From: Vibrio lentus
GTDB lineage: Bacteria > Pseudomonadota > Gammaproteobacteria > Enterobacterales > Vibrionaceae
Length of the DNA stretch: 64,000 nucleotides
Direction of reading: 5' to 3'
Assembly: GCF_002875945.1 (NCBI RefSeq)
Contig: NZ_MCZK01000036.1
Span: forward strand, 1-64,000
The notes beneath the pieces are model-generated. The model was not told the origin of the DNA. It saw only the letters and a program-made list of their open reading frames with translations, and searched no databases. The position numbers and the translations under genes were made by a program. Of this stretch, positions 8,516-18,214 are shown piece by piece; the first letter of the stretch is position 1; the number at the start of each line of letters is the position of its first letter.

Positions 8516-8541
8516 AGCACTCCTTTATGGAGTGCTTTTTT
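8516..8541 (+). terminator. intrinsic terminator of the MFS gene
   Basis: 8-bp stem AGCACTCC / GGAGTGCT, loop TTTAT, then six T residues, 60 bp after the MFS stop codon. Confidence 0.9.
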
Positions 8542-8714
8542 GTATGTGAATTTAGCAGCTATTGGAGGTGTGTATCTATTGAGCAGAGAATACTGAGGAG
8601 TTGCCATTTTAATTGAGCTTTTTATTGTCAAATTACTGTGAATTACGTCCGTATATAAGTTGATTTTCCCCATCAAATCTCTCCTGAATTTGGTATTTAA
8701 AACAGCAGGTTAAG

Positions 8715-8728
8715 CTTGTCTAGACAAG
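8715..8728. promoter_or_regulatory. putative PhnF operator upstream of phnC
   Basis: Perfect 14-bp palindrome CTTGTCTAGACAAG about 100 bp before the phnC start. It shares the CTT.TCTAGA.AAG pattern with the palindrome before phnF (11518-11533), so the GntR-family PhnF is the likely ligand (inference). Confidence 0.65.
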
Positions 8729-8829
8729 TAAGCTGACCGCTTGAAATATTTCATTTCTGCAAATAAACCGACACGTAACTTTAATAATCAGACGTCAAAG
8801 TGGCCTTAAATCAAACAGGGACATTGACG

Positions 8830-9642
8830 ATGAATAACATCATTGAAGTTAAGAAGGTCAACAAAACATTCGGTTCGAACAAGGCACTGAATGGTATCAA
8901 TTTGACGATTACTAGCCGCAAGATGACGGCGCTACTAGGCCCATCCGGTTCAGGTAAATCTACGCTGCTTCGCCATTTAAGTGGCCTGATCATTGGAGAT
9001 AAAAGTGCGGAATCTCAAATCAACGTGCTTGGTCAAACGGTGCAGGCGAATGGTAAGGCAGACAGCAATGTCCGCAACATCCGTTCGCAAGCGGGTTACA
9101 TCTTTCAACAATTCAACCTCGTTAACCGCTTATCCGTGATGACCAATGTACTGATTGGCGCACTGAGCTCTACTCCGAAGTGGCGCACTCTGACAGGCAT
9201 TTTTACGGTTGAGCAACAGCAAGAAGCGCTTGAAGCACTGCGTCGAGTTGGCATGGAAGATTTCGCAGGTCAGCGTGTTGGCAACCTCTCTGGCGGTCAG
9301 CAACAACGTGTCGCTATTGCACGCGCACTGATGCAGAAAGCGAAAATCATTTTTGCCGATGAGCCTATCGCTTCGCTTGATCCTGAATCAGCACGCATCG
9401 TGATGGAGCTGCTTACGGACATCAATGAGAAGGAAGGCATTCCTGTCATCGTCACACTTCACCAAGTCGACCATGCCCTTAAGTATTGCGAAAACATCAT
9501 CGCGCTGAAAGACGGCCAAGTGTTCTACGAAGGTAAGAGCGCGGAACTGACTAAACCTCAACTCGAAGACCTATACCGTTCTAAAAAATCGATAAACACG
9601 CCACATATTCAACCTAACGACGTGCTCGCTGCGTCTTTTTAA
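8830..9642 (+). CDS. phnC: phosphonate ABC transporter ATP-binding protein PhnC
   Basis: A 270-residue ABC ATPase with Walker A GPSGSGKST, signature LSGGQQQRVAIARAL and Walker B IIFADEP. It energises import of phosphonates with PhnD and PhnE. I chose ATG 8830 because AGGGA ends eight bases upstream; an in-frame GTG at 8800 would add ten residues but lacks a ribosome site. First gene of the uptake and C-P lyase cluster, 17 bp before phnD. The upstream palindrome at 8715-8728 probably mediates repression. No clear Pho box could be verified by eye. Confidence 0.95.
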   Translation: MNNIIEVKKVNKTFGSNKALNGINLTITSRKMTALLGPSGSGKSTLLRHLSGLIIGDKSAESQINVLGQTVQANGKADSNVRNIRSQAGYIFQQFNLVNRLSVMTNVLIGALSSTPKWRTLTGIFTVEQQQEALEALRRVGMEDFAGQRVGNLSGGQQQRVAIARALMQKAKIIFADEPIASLDPESARIVMELLTDINEKEGIPVIVTLHQVDHALKYCENIIALKDGQVFYEGKSAELTKPQLEDLYRSKKSINTPHIQPNDVLAASF

Positions 9643-9659
9643 ATATCAGGGAAATTAAG

Positions 9660-10655
9660 ATGTTTCATTCAATGAAATCAGGGATTAAGAAGGCAGTGAC
9701 GCTAGCAACCGTGTTGATGACGACACTCACTGCTGGTCACGCTTTTGCTAAAGATTCGATCAACTTCGGCATTATCGCGACTGATGCACAACAAAACTTG
9801 CGTAGCCGTTGGGAGCCTCTTCTGGATGATCTAGGTAAAGCGTTAGGCATGCCAGTGAAGGCTTATTTCGCACCTGATTACGCAGGCATCATTCAAGCTC
9901 AGCGTTTTGGCAAGGTCGATTTTGCTTACTACGGAAATAAGGCGGCGATGGAAGCCGTTGATCGTGCTGACGCAGAAGTCTTCGCTCGATACATAGATGA
10001 AGAGGGCTTACAGGGTTATTACAGTTTACTCATTGTGAATGCCAAAAATGACAACATCAACACGCTTGAAGATGTGATCGAGCAGCGCGAAACACTGAAA
10101 TTAGGTAATGGCGATCCTAACTCTACGTCGGGTTTCCTTGTGCCGAATTTCGAAGCGTTCGCCAGCAATGGTATTTCCGCCAATGACTTTCACCGCAACG
10201 TAACCGCAAGCCATGGTGCCAACGTGATGGCTGTCGCGAACAACCAAGTGGACGTCGCTACTAATCACACCATGAGTCTTATCCGCATCGAAGAGCAAAA
10301 TCCTGAGTTGTTTAGCAAACTGAAAGTGGTTTGGAAGTCAGAGCTTATCCCATCAGACGTGGTTACCTACCGTAAAGATTTAGATGAGGACTTGAAGCAA
10401 AAGGCGCGTGATTTCTTCGTCAGCTACGGCGAAGAGCCTGAACAGCTTGAAAACCTACATCAACTGGCTTGGTCTGGCTTTGCTGCTACTGATAACAACC
10501 AACTACTGCCTATTCGCCAAATGGAAGCGTTCAAAAAGCTGGTTGACGCTGAAAACAACAGCAACCTAAGCGAGAAAGACAGAACCAAACGCATGGCGCA
10601 ATACCAAGCAGAAATCGACCAGCTGCAAACAGAAATTGATGCGCTGAAAGGCTAA
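9660..10655 (+). CDS. phnD: phosphonate ABC transporter periplasmic binding protein PhnD
   Basis: A 331-residue protein with a signal peptide (basic start, hydrophobic core, likely cleavage after AGHAFA). INFGIIATDAQQNLRSRWEPL, FAPDYAGIIQAQRFGKVDFAYYG and NGDPNSTSGFLVP are the usual ligand-pocket segments of the phosphate/phosphonate binding family. AGGGA precedes ATG 9660. The C-terminal ~40 residues are charged and predicted helical. It delivers phosphonates to PhnE in the inner membrane. Confidence 0.95.
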   Translation: MFHSMKSGIKKAVTLATVLMTTLTAGHAFAKDSINFGIIATDAQQNLRSRWEPLLDDLGKALGMPVKAYFAPDYAGIIQAQRFGKVDFAYYGNKAAMEAVDRADAEVFARYIDEEGLQGYYSLLIVNAKNDNINTLEDVIEQRETLKLGNGDPNSTSGFLVPNFEAFASNGISANDFHRNVTASHGANVMAVANNQVDVATNHTMSLIRIEEQNPELFSKLKVVWKSELIPSDVVTYRKDLDEDLKQKARDFFVSYGEEPEQLENLHQLAWSGFAATDNNQLLPIRQMEAFKKLVDAENNSNLSEKDRTKRMAQYQAEIDQLQTEIDALKG

Positions 10656-10665
10656 TCCCATTCCC

Positions 10666-10686
10666 TGCGCCGCTTTGGGCGGCGCA
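10666..10686 (+). other. GC-rich hairpin between phnD and phnE
   Basis: 8-bp stem TGCGCCGC / GCGGCGCA is followed by A residues, not T. It therefore looks like an mRNA-stabilising or processing hairpin that keeps the binding-protein message abundant, rather than a terminator (inference). Confidence 0.6.
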
Positions 10687-10703
10687 AAAAAGAGTAGATA
10701 ACA

Positions 10704-11492
10704 ATGACTGCAACAACTCAAAGTTACGAGCCTTCATCGAAGCTGTCGATTAAAAACGGCGTGATTGCTGTGATAGCGCTACTGGTCCTTAGCTGGGCGT
10801 GGCAAGGCGCAGAGATGGCACCCATGATGTTCTTTGAACACCCAGAGAACATGGTTCAGCTAGGCAAAGATTTCTTCCCCGCGGATTTCAGTGAAAGCAA
10901 CGTGTACCTCAGCGAAATGCTAGTGACCATTCAAGTGGGCATTTGGGGAACCGTGCTATCAATTCTGTTAGCGATTCCATTTGGCATTCTGAGTGCTGAG
11001 AACCTGATGCCGAGCTGGGTGACATTTCCAATCCGTCGATTGATGGACTGTCTACGCGCTATCAATGAAATGGTGTTTGCGATGCTGTTTGTCGTTGTTG
11101 TCGGATTAGGACCGTTTGCTGGTGTGATGGCGCTGTTTATTCATACAACAGGTGTGCTTGCCAAGCTATTTGCTGAAGCCATTGAAGCGATTGAACCCGG
11201 CCCGATGGAAGGCGTGAAAGCGACAGGCGCAAACCCAATCGAAGTGATTCTTTACGGCGTGATTCCACAGGTGATGCCGCTTTGGATTTCATACTCACTG
11301 TACCGCCTAGAGTCGAATATTCGCTCGGCAACGGTTGTGGGTATGGTTGGTGCGGGCGGTATTGGTGTGTTGCTTTGGCAATCCATCTCAGGTTTCCAAC
11401 TACAACAAACCGCCGCAATCATGTCGATTGTTATCGTGACGGTGAGCGTTATCGACTTCGTTTCTCAAATCATCCGTAAGAAGTTTATCTAG
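10704..11492 (+). CDS. phnE: phosphonate ABC transporter permease PhnE
   Basis: A 262-residue inner-membrane permease with about six hydrophobic spans and the coupling-loop signature [21 protein letters not shown] (EAA-type) near residues 169-190. [20 protein letters not shown] is typical of PhnE. Only one phnE copy is present, whereas some clusters carry two. It ends the uptake block; 68 bp later phnF begins after a second palindrome. Confidence 0.94.
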   Translation: MTATTQSYEPSSKLSIKNGVIAVIALLVLSWAWQGAEMAPMMFFEHPENMVQLGKDFFPADFSESNVYLSEMLVTIQVGIWGTVLSILLAIPFGILSAENLMPSWVTFPIRRLMDCLRAINEMVFAMLFVVVVGLGPFAGVMALFIHTTGVLAKLFAEAIEAIEPGPMEGVKATGANPIEVILYGVIPQVMPLWISYSLYRLESNIRSATVVGMVGAGGIGVLLWQSISGFQLQQTAAIMSIVIVTVSVIDFVSQIIRKKFI

Positions 11493-11517
11493 GCATCTTA
11501 GATGTCTATTTATCTGA

Positions 11518-11533
11518 ACTTATCTAGATAAGT
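11518..11533. promoter_or_regulatory. putative PhnF operator upstream of phnF
   Basis: Perfect 16-bp palindrome ACTTATCTAGATAAGT, 28 bp before the phnF start. Its core matches the palindrome before phnC. A further half-site TTTATCTAGG lies at about 11484-11493. Autoregulation of phnF and the C-P lyase operon is the simplest reading. Confidence 0.7.
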
Positions 11534-11560
11534 GATTGAACTTTAAGAAAGGAAACTCTT

Positions 11561-12256
11561 ATGCCCGTTTACTTGGATATTGCCTCAGAGCTTGAAAAGG
11601 AAGTGAAAGACCGCTTTGTTCCGGGTGACTACTTACCACCGGAATCCAAATTGGCTGAGCGCTTTGCCGTGAATCGTCACACGCTTCGTCGCGCGGTCGA
11701 TGAACTGGTATCTACGGGCTTGATTCAACGTCATCAAGGTAAAGGCAACATGGTAATTCGTCAGCCAAGTGACTATCGACTTCACTCCGGAGCGCATTTT
11801 ACCAAGAACCTGATTGAGCAAGGTGCGATGCCAAGGTGTGAGGTACTTCAATCTCGTCTTATCAACGTATCACCCAAGATTGCGGGCTACTTGAAAATGG
11901 AAGAGGGAAACAAGGTCATCCACATCCGTACCCTGCGAAAAACAGGAGATACACCGAGAACTATCATCGACCACTACCTACCGAATCTGGAGTGGTGGCC
12001 GATTCTCAAGAACTTCACCAACGGTTCTTTGCACCAATTTATTCAGCGAGGTTTGGATACTGATTTAGAGCGAAAAGAGACTCGGGTGGGCGCGAAAATT
12101 CCAACTAATGAAGAGTGTCGTTTATTGCAAATCAGTACCAGTACACCGCTACTCAAAATTAAAACCACCAACGTAATTAAAGGCACTCAAGTAATAGCGG
12201 AATTCTCAAGTTCCAATACTCGTGCCGACGCAACCGAAATAGTAATGGAGCACTAA
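11561..12256 (+). CDS. phnF: GntR/HutC-family phosphonate regulator PhnF
   Basis: A 231-residue regulator with an N-terminal winged helix (PESKLAERFAVNRHTLRRAVDELVSTGLIQRHQGKGN) and a UTRA ligand-binding domain (EVLQSRLINVSPK; VIHIRTLRK; PLLKIKTTNV). AAGGAAA precedes ATG 11561. The TAA stop is directly followed by the ATG of phnG. It probably represses the phn genes through the two palindromes, with a phosphonate or a pathway intermediate as inducer (inference from family and sites). Confidence 0.93.
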   Translation: MPVYLDIASELEKEVKDRFVPGDYLPPESKLAERFAVNRHTLRRAVDELVSTGLIQRHQGKGNMVIRQPSDYRLHSGAHFTKNLIEQGAMPRCEVLQSRLINVSPKIAGYLKMEEGNKVIHIRTLRKTGDTPRTIIDHYLPNLEWWPILKNFTNGSLHQFIQRGLDTDLERKETRVGAKIPTNEECRLLQISTSTPLLKIKTTNVIKGTQVIAEFSSSNTRADATEIVMEH

Positions 12257-12703
12257 ATGATAGCTTTGAAAGAGCGACAAAAGTGGATGTCAGTACTCGC
12301 GCAGAGCCAGTTCTCAGAATTGAAAACACGCTGGGAAGCATTAGGGCTGAACGCGGAATACGCCATAGTTCGCCAACCAGAGATTGGTTTAGCGCAAGTG
12401 CGTGCGCGTATGGGCTCAACAGGCCGCCAGTTCAACATGGGGGATGTCACGATTACTCGCGCAGTAATCAAGCTAACAAGTGGAGAACTTGGTTACAGCT
12501 ACCTACAGGGGCGAAGCAAGCCTCATGCAGAGCTAGCTGCTGTTGTTGATGCCTTGATGCAAAACGGACAACAAGCTGAGGTGATCAACACGAAACTTAT
12601 TGAGCCTTTGGCTGCGATGAAGCACGAACGAGACAGTCAACGTCGCCAAGAAGTGGCTTCAAGTAAAGTGGACTTTTTTACCATGGTTCGCGGAGAAGAT
12701 TAG
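12257..12703 (+). CDS. phnG: C-P lyase core subunit PhnG
   Basis: A 148-residue protein of normal PhnG length with RQPEIGLAQVRARMGSTG and FNMGDVTITRAVIKL, both characteristic of the family. PhnG, H, I and J form the core C-P lyase complex; PhnG with PhnI couples ATP and phosphonate to give the ribose 1-phosphonate 5-triphosphate. The start immediately follows the phnF stop (TAAATG). A 110-bp gap, with GGTTCGCGG repeated across the stop codon, separates it from phnH. Confidence 0.94.
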   Translation: MIALKERQKWMSVLAQSQFSELKTRWEALGLNAEYAIVRQPEIGLAQVRARMGSTGRQFNMGDVTITRAVIKLTSGELGYSYLQGRSKPHAELAAVVDALMQNGQQAEVINTKLIEPLAAMKHERDSQRRQEVASSKVDFFTMVRGED

Positions 12704-12813
12704 GTTCGCGGTGAAGCTTGCTTTATAGAGAAGAACAGCTTCGCTCGTAAGCAAAAGAACCACATGTCATTCAAGAATAAGATTAACGAATTAAACAGGT
12801 TAGAACGAATTCA

Positions 12814-13434
12814 ATGAGTATGATTTCTCCTGCATTTCAAGATGCAGTTCATGATAGCCAGCAGTGCTTTCGATTGCTGCTCAAGGCGATGTCAGAACCC
12901 GGCACCGTCATAACACTAAACCGTTGCGAAGGCTTTGGTTCAATGATAAGTGCAGCCGCTCAAACGCTGCTTTCCATGGCCGACAATGCAACACCGATCT
13001 GGCTATCTTCGACATTAAAGGCCGATCACGCGGTGACTGAAAACATTAAGTTTCACATTGGTGCTCCGATTGTAGAACAGACTCAACAAGCAAGTTTCGC
13101 TGCGATTTCAGCGCAAGACTTACTGGATATCGATTGGTCAGAACTGACATTTAACCTTGGCAACGAAGAGTATCCAGATACCTCAACAACGGTTGTGATT
13201 GAAGTTGATAGCTTAACGTCGGGTACTGAGCTGTCATTGAGTGGCCCTGGTATTCAAAGTGAACAAGCTGCGTTCTTTAGTGGATTACCGGCGGGCTTTG
13301 TTTCTTACCTTAAAGAGCGTCAATCATTGGTGAAGTTCCCATTAGGTGTCGACTTTATCTTTGTGGCGAACCAGCAAGTGCTGTGTCTGCCTCGTACAAC
13401 CAAAGTGGAGGCGACAACATGTACGTTGCTGTAA
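12814..13434 (+). CDS. phnH: C-P lyase core subunit PhnH
   Basis: A 206-residue protein. FRLLLKAMSEPGTV near the N-terminus, NEEYPDTSTTVVIEV and LSGPGI in the middle, and FPLGVDFIFVA near the end are PhnH hallmarks. PhnH is a structural subunit of the core complex with a PLP-transferase-like fold lacking the cofactor lysine. Its last 16 bases overlap phnI. Confidence 0.94.
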   Translation: MSMISPAFQDAVHDSQQCFRLLLKAMSEPGTVITLNRCEGFGSMISAAAQTLLSMADNATPIWLSSTLKADHAVTENIKFHIGAPIVEQTQQASFAAISAQDLLDIDWSELTFNLGNEEYPDTSTTVVIEVDSLTSGTELSLSGPGIQSEQAAFFSGLPAGFVSYLKERQSLVKFPLGVDFIFVANQQVLCLPRTTKVEATTCTLL

Positions 13435-14525
13435 AGGGTGGAGAAAAGGCCATTAGTCTGGCGCACCAACTGCAAGCGAAGAAGCGTCGCGGTAATCCTG
13501 ATTTACCAGAATTAAGCGTTGAGCAGATTCAAGAGCAGCTGTCAGGTTCGGTAGACCGAGTGATGACGGAAGGTGGAATTTATGACAAACAACTTTCGGC
13601 ATTAGCCATCAAACAAGCCGCGGGTGATTTAGTCGAAGCGATTTTCTTGTTACGTGCTTATCGCACCACGTTACCTCGCCTGATCACTGCGCAACCCGTT
13701 GATACTAATTCAATGCGAATTGAGCGTCGTATTTCGGCAACCTATAAAGACCTACCTGGCGGTCAAATCTTAGGTCCAACCTACGATTACACGCATCGCT
13801 TGTTGGATTTCAGTCTGCTGGCCGAAGGTGAAACGCCGCAGATCCCCACGCAAGATGTGACTGACTCTGAACCTTGCCCACAGGTATTAGGCATTCTTGA
13901 AAACCTCGACATGATGTTGACCGAAGAAGATGACCAGCAGACCCCAGAAGACATCACTATGAATCCGGTGAACTACCCGTGTGATCGTAGTGTACGCCTA
14001 CAAAACTTGGTGCGCGGCGATGAAGGTTTCTTATTGGCACTGAGTTACTCGACTCAGCGTGGTTATGGTCGCAACCACCCATTCGCGGGCGAGATTCGTA
14101 CCGGATTTTCGACACTATCTATTGAACCGGAAGAACTGGGTTTTAGCATCGACATCGGTGAGATTGAGTTGACAGAGTGTCAGATGATCAATGGTTTTGT
14201 TGGTAACAAACAACAGAAAGCCAAACTGACTCGTGGTTACGGCTTAACGTTTGGAGCGACTGAGCGTAAAGCAATGTCGATGGCGTTAGTTGACCGCTCT
14301 TTGCAAGGCGCAGAATACGATGAGCCTGTGGATGGTCCAGCTCAAGATGAAGAGTTTGTGCTTTCTCACTCAGACAATGTCGAAGCCGCTGGCTTTGTGT
14401 CCCACCTCAAACTTCCTCACTACGTCGATTTCCAAGCTGAACTGGAGCTGCTTAGAAAAATGCATAAAGAGCACGATGAATTGATGGCTCAGCCAGGTAA
14501 TGACGAACAAGGAGGTCAGTCATGA
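13419..14525 (+). CDS. phnI: C-P lyase core subunit PhnI (nucleosidase)
   Basis: A 368-residue protein from ATG 13419, which has GGAGG seven bases upstream; an upstream in-frame start at 13383 would lie inside phnH and lacks support. MYVAVKGGEKAI, RRISATYKDLPGGQILGPTYDYTHRLLDF and RGYGRNHPFAGEIRTG are conserved in PhnI. PhnI removes adenine from ATP or GTP and with PhnG, H and L forms the methylphosphonate ribose triphosphate. Overlaps phnH by 16 bp and phnJ by 4 bp, indicating translational coupling. Confidence 0.95.
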   Translation: MYVAVKGGEKAISLAHQLQAKKRRGNPDLPELSVEQIQEQLSGSVDRVMTEGGIYDKQLSALAIKQAAGDLVEAIFLLRAYRTTLPRLITAQPVDTNSMRIERRISATYKDLPGGQILGPTYDYTHRLLDFSLLAEGETPQIPTQDVTDSEPCPQVLGILENLDMMLTEEDDQQTPEDITMNPVNYPCDRSVRLQNLVRGDEGFLLALSYSTQRGYGRNHPFAGEIRTGFSTLSIEPEELGFSIDIGEIELTECQMINGFVGNKQQKAKLTRGYGLTFGATERKAMSMALVDRSLQGAEYDEPVDGPAQDEEFVLSHSDNVEAAGFVSHLKLPHYVDFQAELELLRKMHKEHDELMAQPGNDEQGGQS

Positions 14526-15502
14526 ACACAGCATCACTTAATGCACCGATAGGTAACGCTTCAACGGTATTTAATTCTGAGGAGGCCGCATCTCACAGCT
14601 CAGTAGGTGCAACGGGCTATAACTATGGCTACCTTGACGAGCAAACCAAACGAATGATTCGCCGTGCCTTGCTTAAAGCGGTGTCTATTCCGGGTTACCA
14701 AGTACCGTTTGGTGGTCGAGAAATGCCAATGCCTTACGGGTGGGGAACCGGTGGTGTGCAGATCACCGCTGCAATCATCGGCCAGCCAGACACGCTAAAA
14801 GTCATCGACCAAGGTGCCGACGACACAACCAATGCGGTGTCGATTCGAGAGTTCTTCAAATCTATCGCCAGTGCAAATACTACTGAGAAAACCACAGAAG
14901 CGAGCATTATTCAGACTCGCCACCGTATCCCAGAAGTTGATCTTCAAGAAGATCAGATCTTGGTGTATCAGGTGCCGATCCCAGAGCCACTGCGCTTCAT
15001 TGAGCCTCGTGAAACTGAGACTCGCAAAATGCATGCACTGCAAGAGTACGGAATCATGCACGTCAAACTGTATGAAGATATCGCTCGTTTTGGACATATC
15101 TCGACGGCTTACGCTTACCCAGTGCGAGTCAATGATCGCTACATCATGGACCCATCGCCAATCCCTAAGTTCGACAACCCGAAAATGGACAACATGGCAG
15201 CATTGCAGCTGTTTGGCGCGGGTCGTGAAAAGCGCATCTACGCCGTTCCTCCTTACACCAAGGTTCAGAGCCTAGATTTTGAAGATCACCCGTTTGAGGT
15301 TCAGAAGTGGGACGAGCCGTGTGCGATTTGTGGTTCAACGGATACCTTCCTTGATGAGGTCGTTATGGATGACCAAGGCTCACATATGTTTGTTTGCTCA
15401 GATACGGATTACTGTCGTGAGCAACAAGATCGCAGTCAACAACTTGATGGCAATCAGTTCGTTCATAACGAAATAGGCCGCAAAGAGGAGAACAACGTAT
15501 GA
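14522..15502 (+). CDS. phnJ: C-P lyase PhnJ (radical SAM, breaks the C-P bond)
   Basis: A 326-residue protein. The Fe-S cysteines are visible as C267-X2-C270-X21-C292-X5-C298, the same spacing as in E. coli PhnJ. YNYGYLDEQTKRMIRRALLKA and GYQVPFGGREMPMPYGWGTGG mark the N-terminal half. PhnJ uses S-adenosylmethionine to cleave ribose 1-phosphonate 5-phosphate to the cyclic phosphate and an alkane. About 25 residues longer at the N-terminus than common homologues. Overlaps both phnI and phnK by four bases (ATGA). Confidence 0.97.
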   Translation: MNTASLNAPIGNASTVFNSEEAASHSSVGATGYNYGYLDEQTKRMIRRALLKAVSIPGYQVPFGGREMPMPYGWGTGGVQITAAIIGQPDTLKVIDQGADDTTNAVSIREFFKSIASANTTEKTTEASIIQTRHRIPEVDLQEDQILVYQVPIPEPLRFIEPRETETRKMHALQEYGIMHVKLYEDIARFGHISTAYAYPVRVNDRYIMDPSPIPKFDNPKMDNMAALQLFGAGREKRIYAVPPYTKVQSLDFEDHPFEVQKWDEPCAICGSTDTFLDEVVMDDQGSHMFVCSDTDYCREQQDRSQQLDGNQFVHNEIGRKEENNV

Positions 15503-16326
15503 ACGCGGTGACAAATATGAAACACGAATGGAATCAGTCAGAGCAGCCTCTGTTGTCTGTCTCTAGTCTCACTAAGTTGTATGCGCCAGGTAAAGGCTTT
15601 CAGAACGTCTCGTTTGACCTTTTCCCTGGAGAAGTGCTGGGTATTGTCGGGGAATCTGGTTCTGGTAAAAGCACCTTATTGAAGTCACTTTCTGGTCGCC
15701 AAACACCAGACAGCGGTGAAGTGATTTACTTGCGAGGTGATGCGGATAAGCAAATCTCACAACTGGAAGATTTGTACCAAATGGCGGAAAGTCAGCGTCG
15801 CCATTTGCTGCGCACAGAGTGGGGCGTGGTGCATCAACATCCAATGGATGGCTTGCGTGGCCGAGTATCTGCGGGCGGCAACATTGGTGAGCGCCTGATG
15901 GCAGTGGGTGAACGTAACTATGGCGAAATTCGTGAGAAATCAGCGAAATGGCTGGGTGATGTCGAGATCCCAACGGATCGAATGGACGATATGCCGACGA
16001 CCTTTTCTGGAGGTATGCAGCAAAGATTACAGATCGCACGCAATTTGGTGACTCACCCGAAGTTGATCTTCATGGATGAGCCGACTGGCGGCTTGGATGT
16101 TTCGGTGCAAGCTAAGTTGCTCGATCTTCTTCGTCGCTTAGTGACAGAGCTTGAGTTAGCAGTAGTGATCGTAACTCACGATCTTGCTGTTGCTCGCTTG
16201 CTTGCACATCGACTCATGGTGATGCGCCGCAGTGAAGTCGTAGAAAGCGGCCTTACTGATCAAGTGCTCGATGATCCACAACACCCATACACACAACTGC
16301 TGGTTTCTTCTGTATTGCAGAATTAA
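15499..16326 (+). CDS. phnK: C-P lyase ABC-type ATPase PhnK
   Basis: A 275-residue ABC ATPase with Walker [10 protein letters not shown], signature [16 protein letters not shown] and Walker B LIFMDEP. PhnK docks on the PhnGHIJ core, where ATP hydrolysis is thought to open the active site; it is not a transporter component. Start ATG 15499 overlaps the phnJ stop; ATG 15520 is an alternative. Confidence 0.94.
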   Translation: MNAVTNMKHEWNQSEQPLLSVSSLTKLYAPGKGFQNVSFDLFPGEVLGIVGESGSGKSTLLKSLSGRQTPDSGEVIYLRGDADKQISQLEDLYQMAESQRRHLLRTEWGVVHQHPMDGLRGRVSAGGNIGERLMAVGERNYGEIREKSAKWLGDVEIPTDRMDDMPTTFSGGMQQRLQIARNLVTHPKLIFMDEPTGGLDVSVQAKLLDLLRRLVTELELAVVIVTHDLAVARLLAHRLMVMRRSEVVESGLTDQVLDDPQHPYTQLLVSSVLQN

Positions 16327-16336
16327 GGACGATGAC

Positions 16337-17062
16337 ATGAATACCAAACTAACCGTAAACAACGTCAGCAAAACTTTTGTGCTACACAACCAAAATGGCG
16401 TTGAATTGCCGGTGTTAACCGGCGCGAACTTCTCGGTAGACAGTGGCGAATGTGTGGTTCTGCACGGCCATTCGGGCTCAGGTAAATCAACGTTACTGCG
16501 TACGCTATATGCCAACTACTTGATGGATTCTGGCTCAATTAATATTGTGCATCAGGGCAGCACGCTAGATCTTGCGAAGGCTACGCCACGAGAAATCATC
16601 AACGTGCGTAAACACACCATAGGTTGGGTAAGTCAGTTTTTGCGTGTGATTCCACGTATTAGCGCGCTGGAAGTGGTGATGCAACCTATGTTGGAAATGG
16701 GTGGCTGCGCGCAAGAAGCAGAACAGAGAGCAAAGTTACTGCTGACTCGATTAAACGTGCCAGAGCATTTATGGCACTTGGCACCAGCAACTTTTTCTGG
16801 TGGTGAACAGCAACGTGTGAACATCGCGCGTGGTTTCATTGTTGATTATCCAATCCTACTGCTTGATGAACCTACCGCTTCGCTCGATGCGACCAACAGT
16901 GCGGTGGTCGTAAGTTTGATTGAAGAAGCCAAAGCGGGCGGTGCTGCAATTATCGGTATCTTCCATGATGAAGCAACGCGAGATTTGGTCGCTGATCGTC
17001 TGTATGACGTGCAGCTTCAAAAAGACATTTCACCAAAACAACTCACTACAGCGTGTGCGTAA
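16337..17062 (+). CDS. phnL: C-P lyase ABC-type ATPase PhnL
   Basis: A 241-residue ABC ATPase with Walker [10 protein letters not shown], signature [15 protein letters not shown] and Walker [15 protein letters not shown] 16337 has AAGGA at seven-base spacing; the open frame extends further upstream into phnK but without a ribosome site. PhnL is needed with PhnG, H and I for the first nucleoside step and binds PhnK on the core complex. Confidence 0.94.
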   Translation: MNTKLTVNNVSKTFVLHNQNGVELPVLTGANFSVDSGECVVLHGHSGSGKSTLLRTLYANYLMDSGSINIVHQGSTLDLAKATPREIINVRKHTIGWVSQFLRVIPRISALEVVMQPMLEMGGCAQEAEQRAKLLLTRLNVPEHLWHLAPATFSGGEQQRVNIARGFIVDYPILLLDEPTASLDATNSAVVVSLIEEAKAGGAAIIGIFHDEATRDLVADRLYDVQLQKDISPKQLTTACA

Positions 17063-17077
17063 AGGGAGCTGACGCAA

Positions 17078-18211
17078 ATGATTATTACCAACGTAAATCT
17101 GGTGCTTGAAAATGAAGTGGTGCGCGGTTCGGTTGAACTGCGAGATGGCGTGATTGCCAATATGTCTGACTCGACCAGTCAACTTCCAGGTGCCCTTGAT
17201 GGCGAGAATGGCTTCTTGATGCCGGGCTTGATTGAGCTGCATACCGATAACCTAGAGAAGTATTTCACGCCAAGGCCAAAGGTGAACTGGCCACCGCTTT
17301 CTGCAATGAGTGCACACGACACGCAGCTGATTGGATCGGGCATCACCACGGTGCTTGATGCCGTTGCTTTGGGTGACTACCGAGATGGCAATCGCCAAGA
17401 GAACCTTGACCAGTTTATTAATACTGTGGCCGAGAGTCAGAAGCGTGGTCTAACTCGAGCCGAGCACCGCATCCATTTACGCTGCGAAGTACCGCACTCA
17501 ACTACCGTTGGTTTGTTTGAGCGTTACGTGAACATGCCAGAAGTGCAGTTAGTCTCCGTAATGGATCACGCTCCAGGTCAGCGTCAGTTTGTGAACCTAG
17601 ATAAATACCGAACTTACTATCAAGGTAAGTACAACATGACGGATGCTGAAATGGTGGTGTATGAAAAAGACCAAGTTGCTCAGTCAGAACGTTGGTCGAA
17701 ACAGAATCGCGATGAGATTACTCGTCAGTGCCGTGACTTGAATATTCCAACCGCAAGTCATGATGACGCAACTAGTGCTCATGTAACGGAATCTAAAGAG
17801 TTGGGCATGGTGATTGCTGAATTCCCAACCACGGTTGAAGCAGCGCAGCGCTCTCACGAATTGGGCTTAAAGGTGATGATGGGGGCGCCGAACGTGATTC
17901 GCGGTGGTTCACACTCGGGGAACGTTGCAGCACATGAGTTGGTGTCTTTGGGCGTGTTGGATATCTTGTCTTCAGATTACTATCCAGTGAGCTTGTTAGA
18001 TGCGGTATTTACGCTCGTTAACGATGAGCGCAACAACCTCGATGTAGCGCAAGCGGTGCAATTGGCGACATTGAACCCAGCACAAGCTCTTGGCTTAACT
18101 GACCGTGGTGTCATAGCGGAAGGTAAGCGTGCTGATTTGGTGCTCGCGCATCGTTTGGATGATCACCAACTGGTATCTCGTGTGTGGCGTGAAGGCAAGA
18201 AGGTATTCTAA
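17078..18211 (+). CDS. phnM: ribose 1-methylphosphonate 5-triphosphate diphosphatase PhnM
   Basis: A 377-residue amidohydrolase-fold protein. MPGLIELHTDNLEKYFTPRP carries the first metal-binding residues; VMDHAPGQRQF, TASHDDAT, GAPNVIRGGSHSGN and SSDYYP follow in the order seen in PhnM. It removes pyrophosphate from the triphosphate made by PhnGHIL, giving the PhnJ substrate. GGGAGC precedes ATG 17078. Located 15 bp after phnL and 3 bp before phnN. Confidence 0.96.
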   Translation: MIITNVNLVLENEVVRGSVELRDGVIANMSDSTSQLPGALDGENGFLMPGLIELHTDNLEKYFTPRPKVNWPPLSAMSAHDTQLIGSGITTVLDAVALGDYRDGNRQENLDQFINTVAESQKRGLTRAEHRIHLRCEVPHSTTVGLFERYVNMPEVQLVSVMDHAPGQRQFVNLDKYRTYYQGKYNMTDAEMVVYEKDQVAQSERWSKQNRDEITRQCRDLNIPTASHDDATSAHVTESKELGMVIAEFPTTVEAAQRSHELGLKVMMGAPNVIRGGSHSGNVAAHELVSLGVLDILSSDYYPVSLLDAVFTLVNDERNNLDVAQAVQLATLNPAQALGLTDRGVIAEGKRADLVLAHRLDDHQLVSRVWREGKKVF

Positions 18212-18214
18212 TCC

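Larger units (their letters stand above)
8456..8829. promoter_or_regulatory. intergenic with terminator and phn promoter region
   Basis: The left part holds the MFS terminator (8516-8541). The right part should hold the phnC promoter and contains the TCTAGA-centred palindrome at 8715-8728. A leftward frame of 79 codons runs through the terminator and shows no ribosome site, so no gene is called. Confidence 0.55.

Noticed and set aside
8437..8676. Leftward 79-codon frame after the MFS gene
   Set aside because: Runs across a clear intrinsic terminator, has no ribosome site, and its composition is not gene-like.
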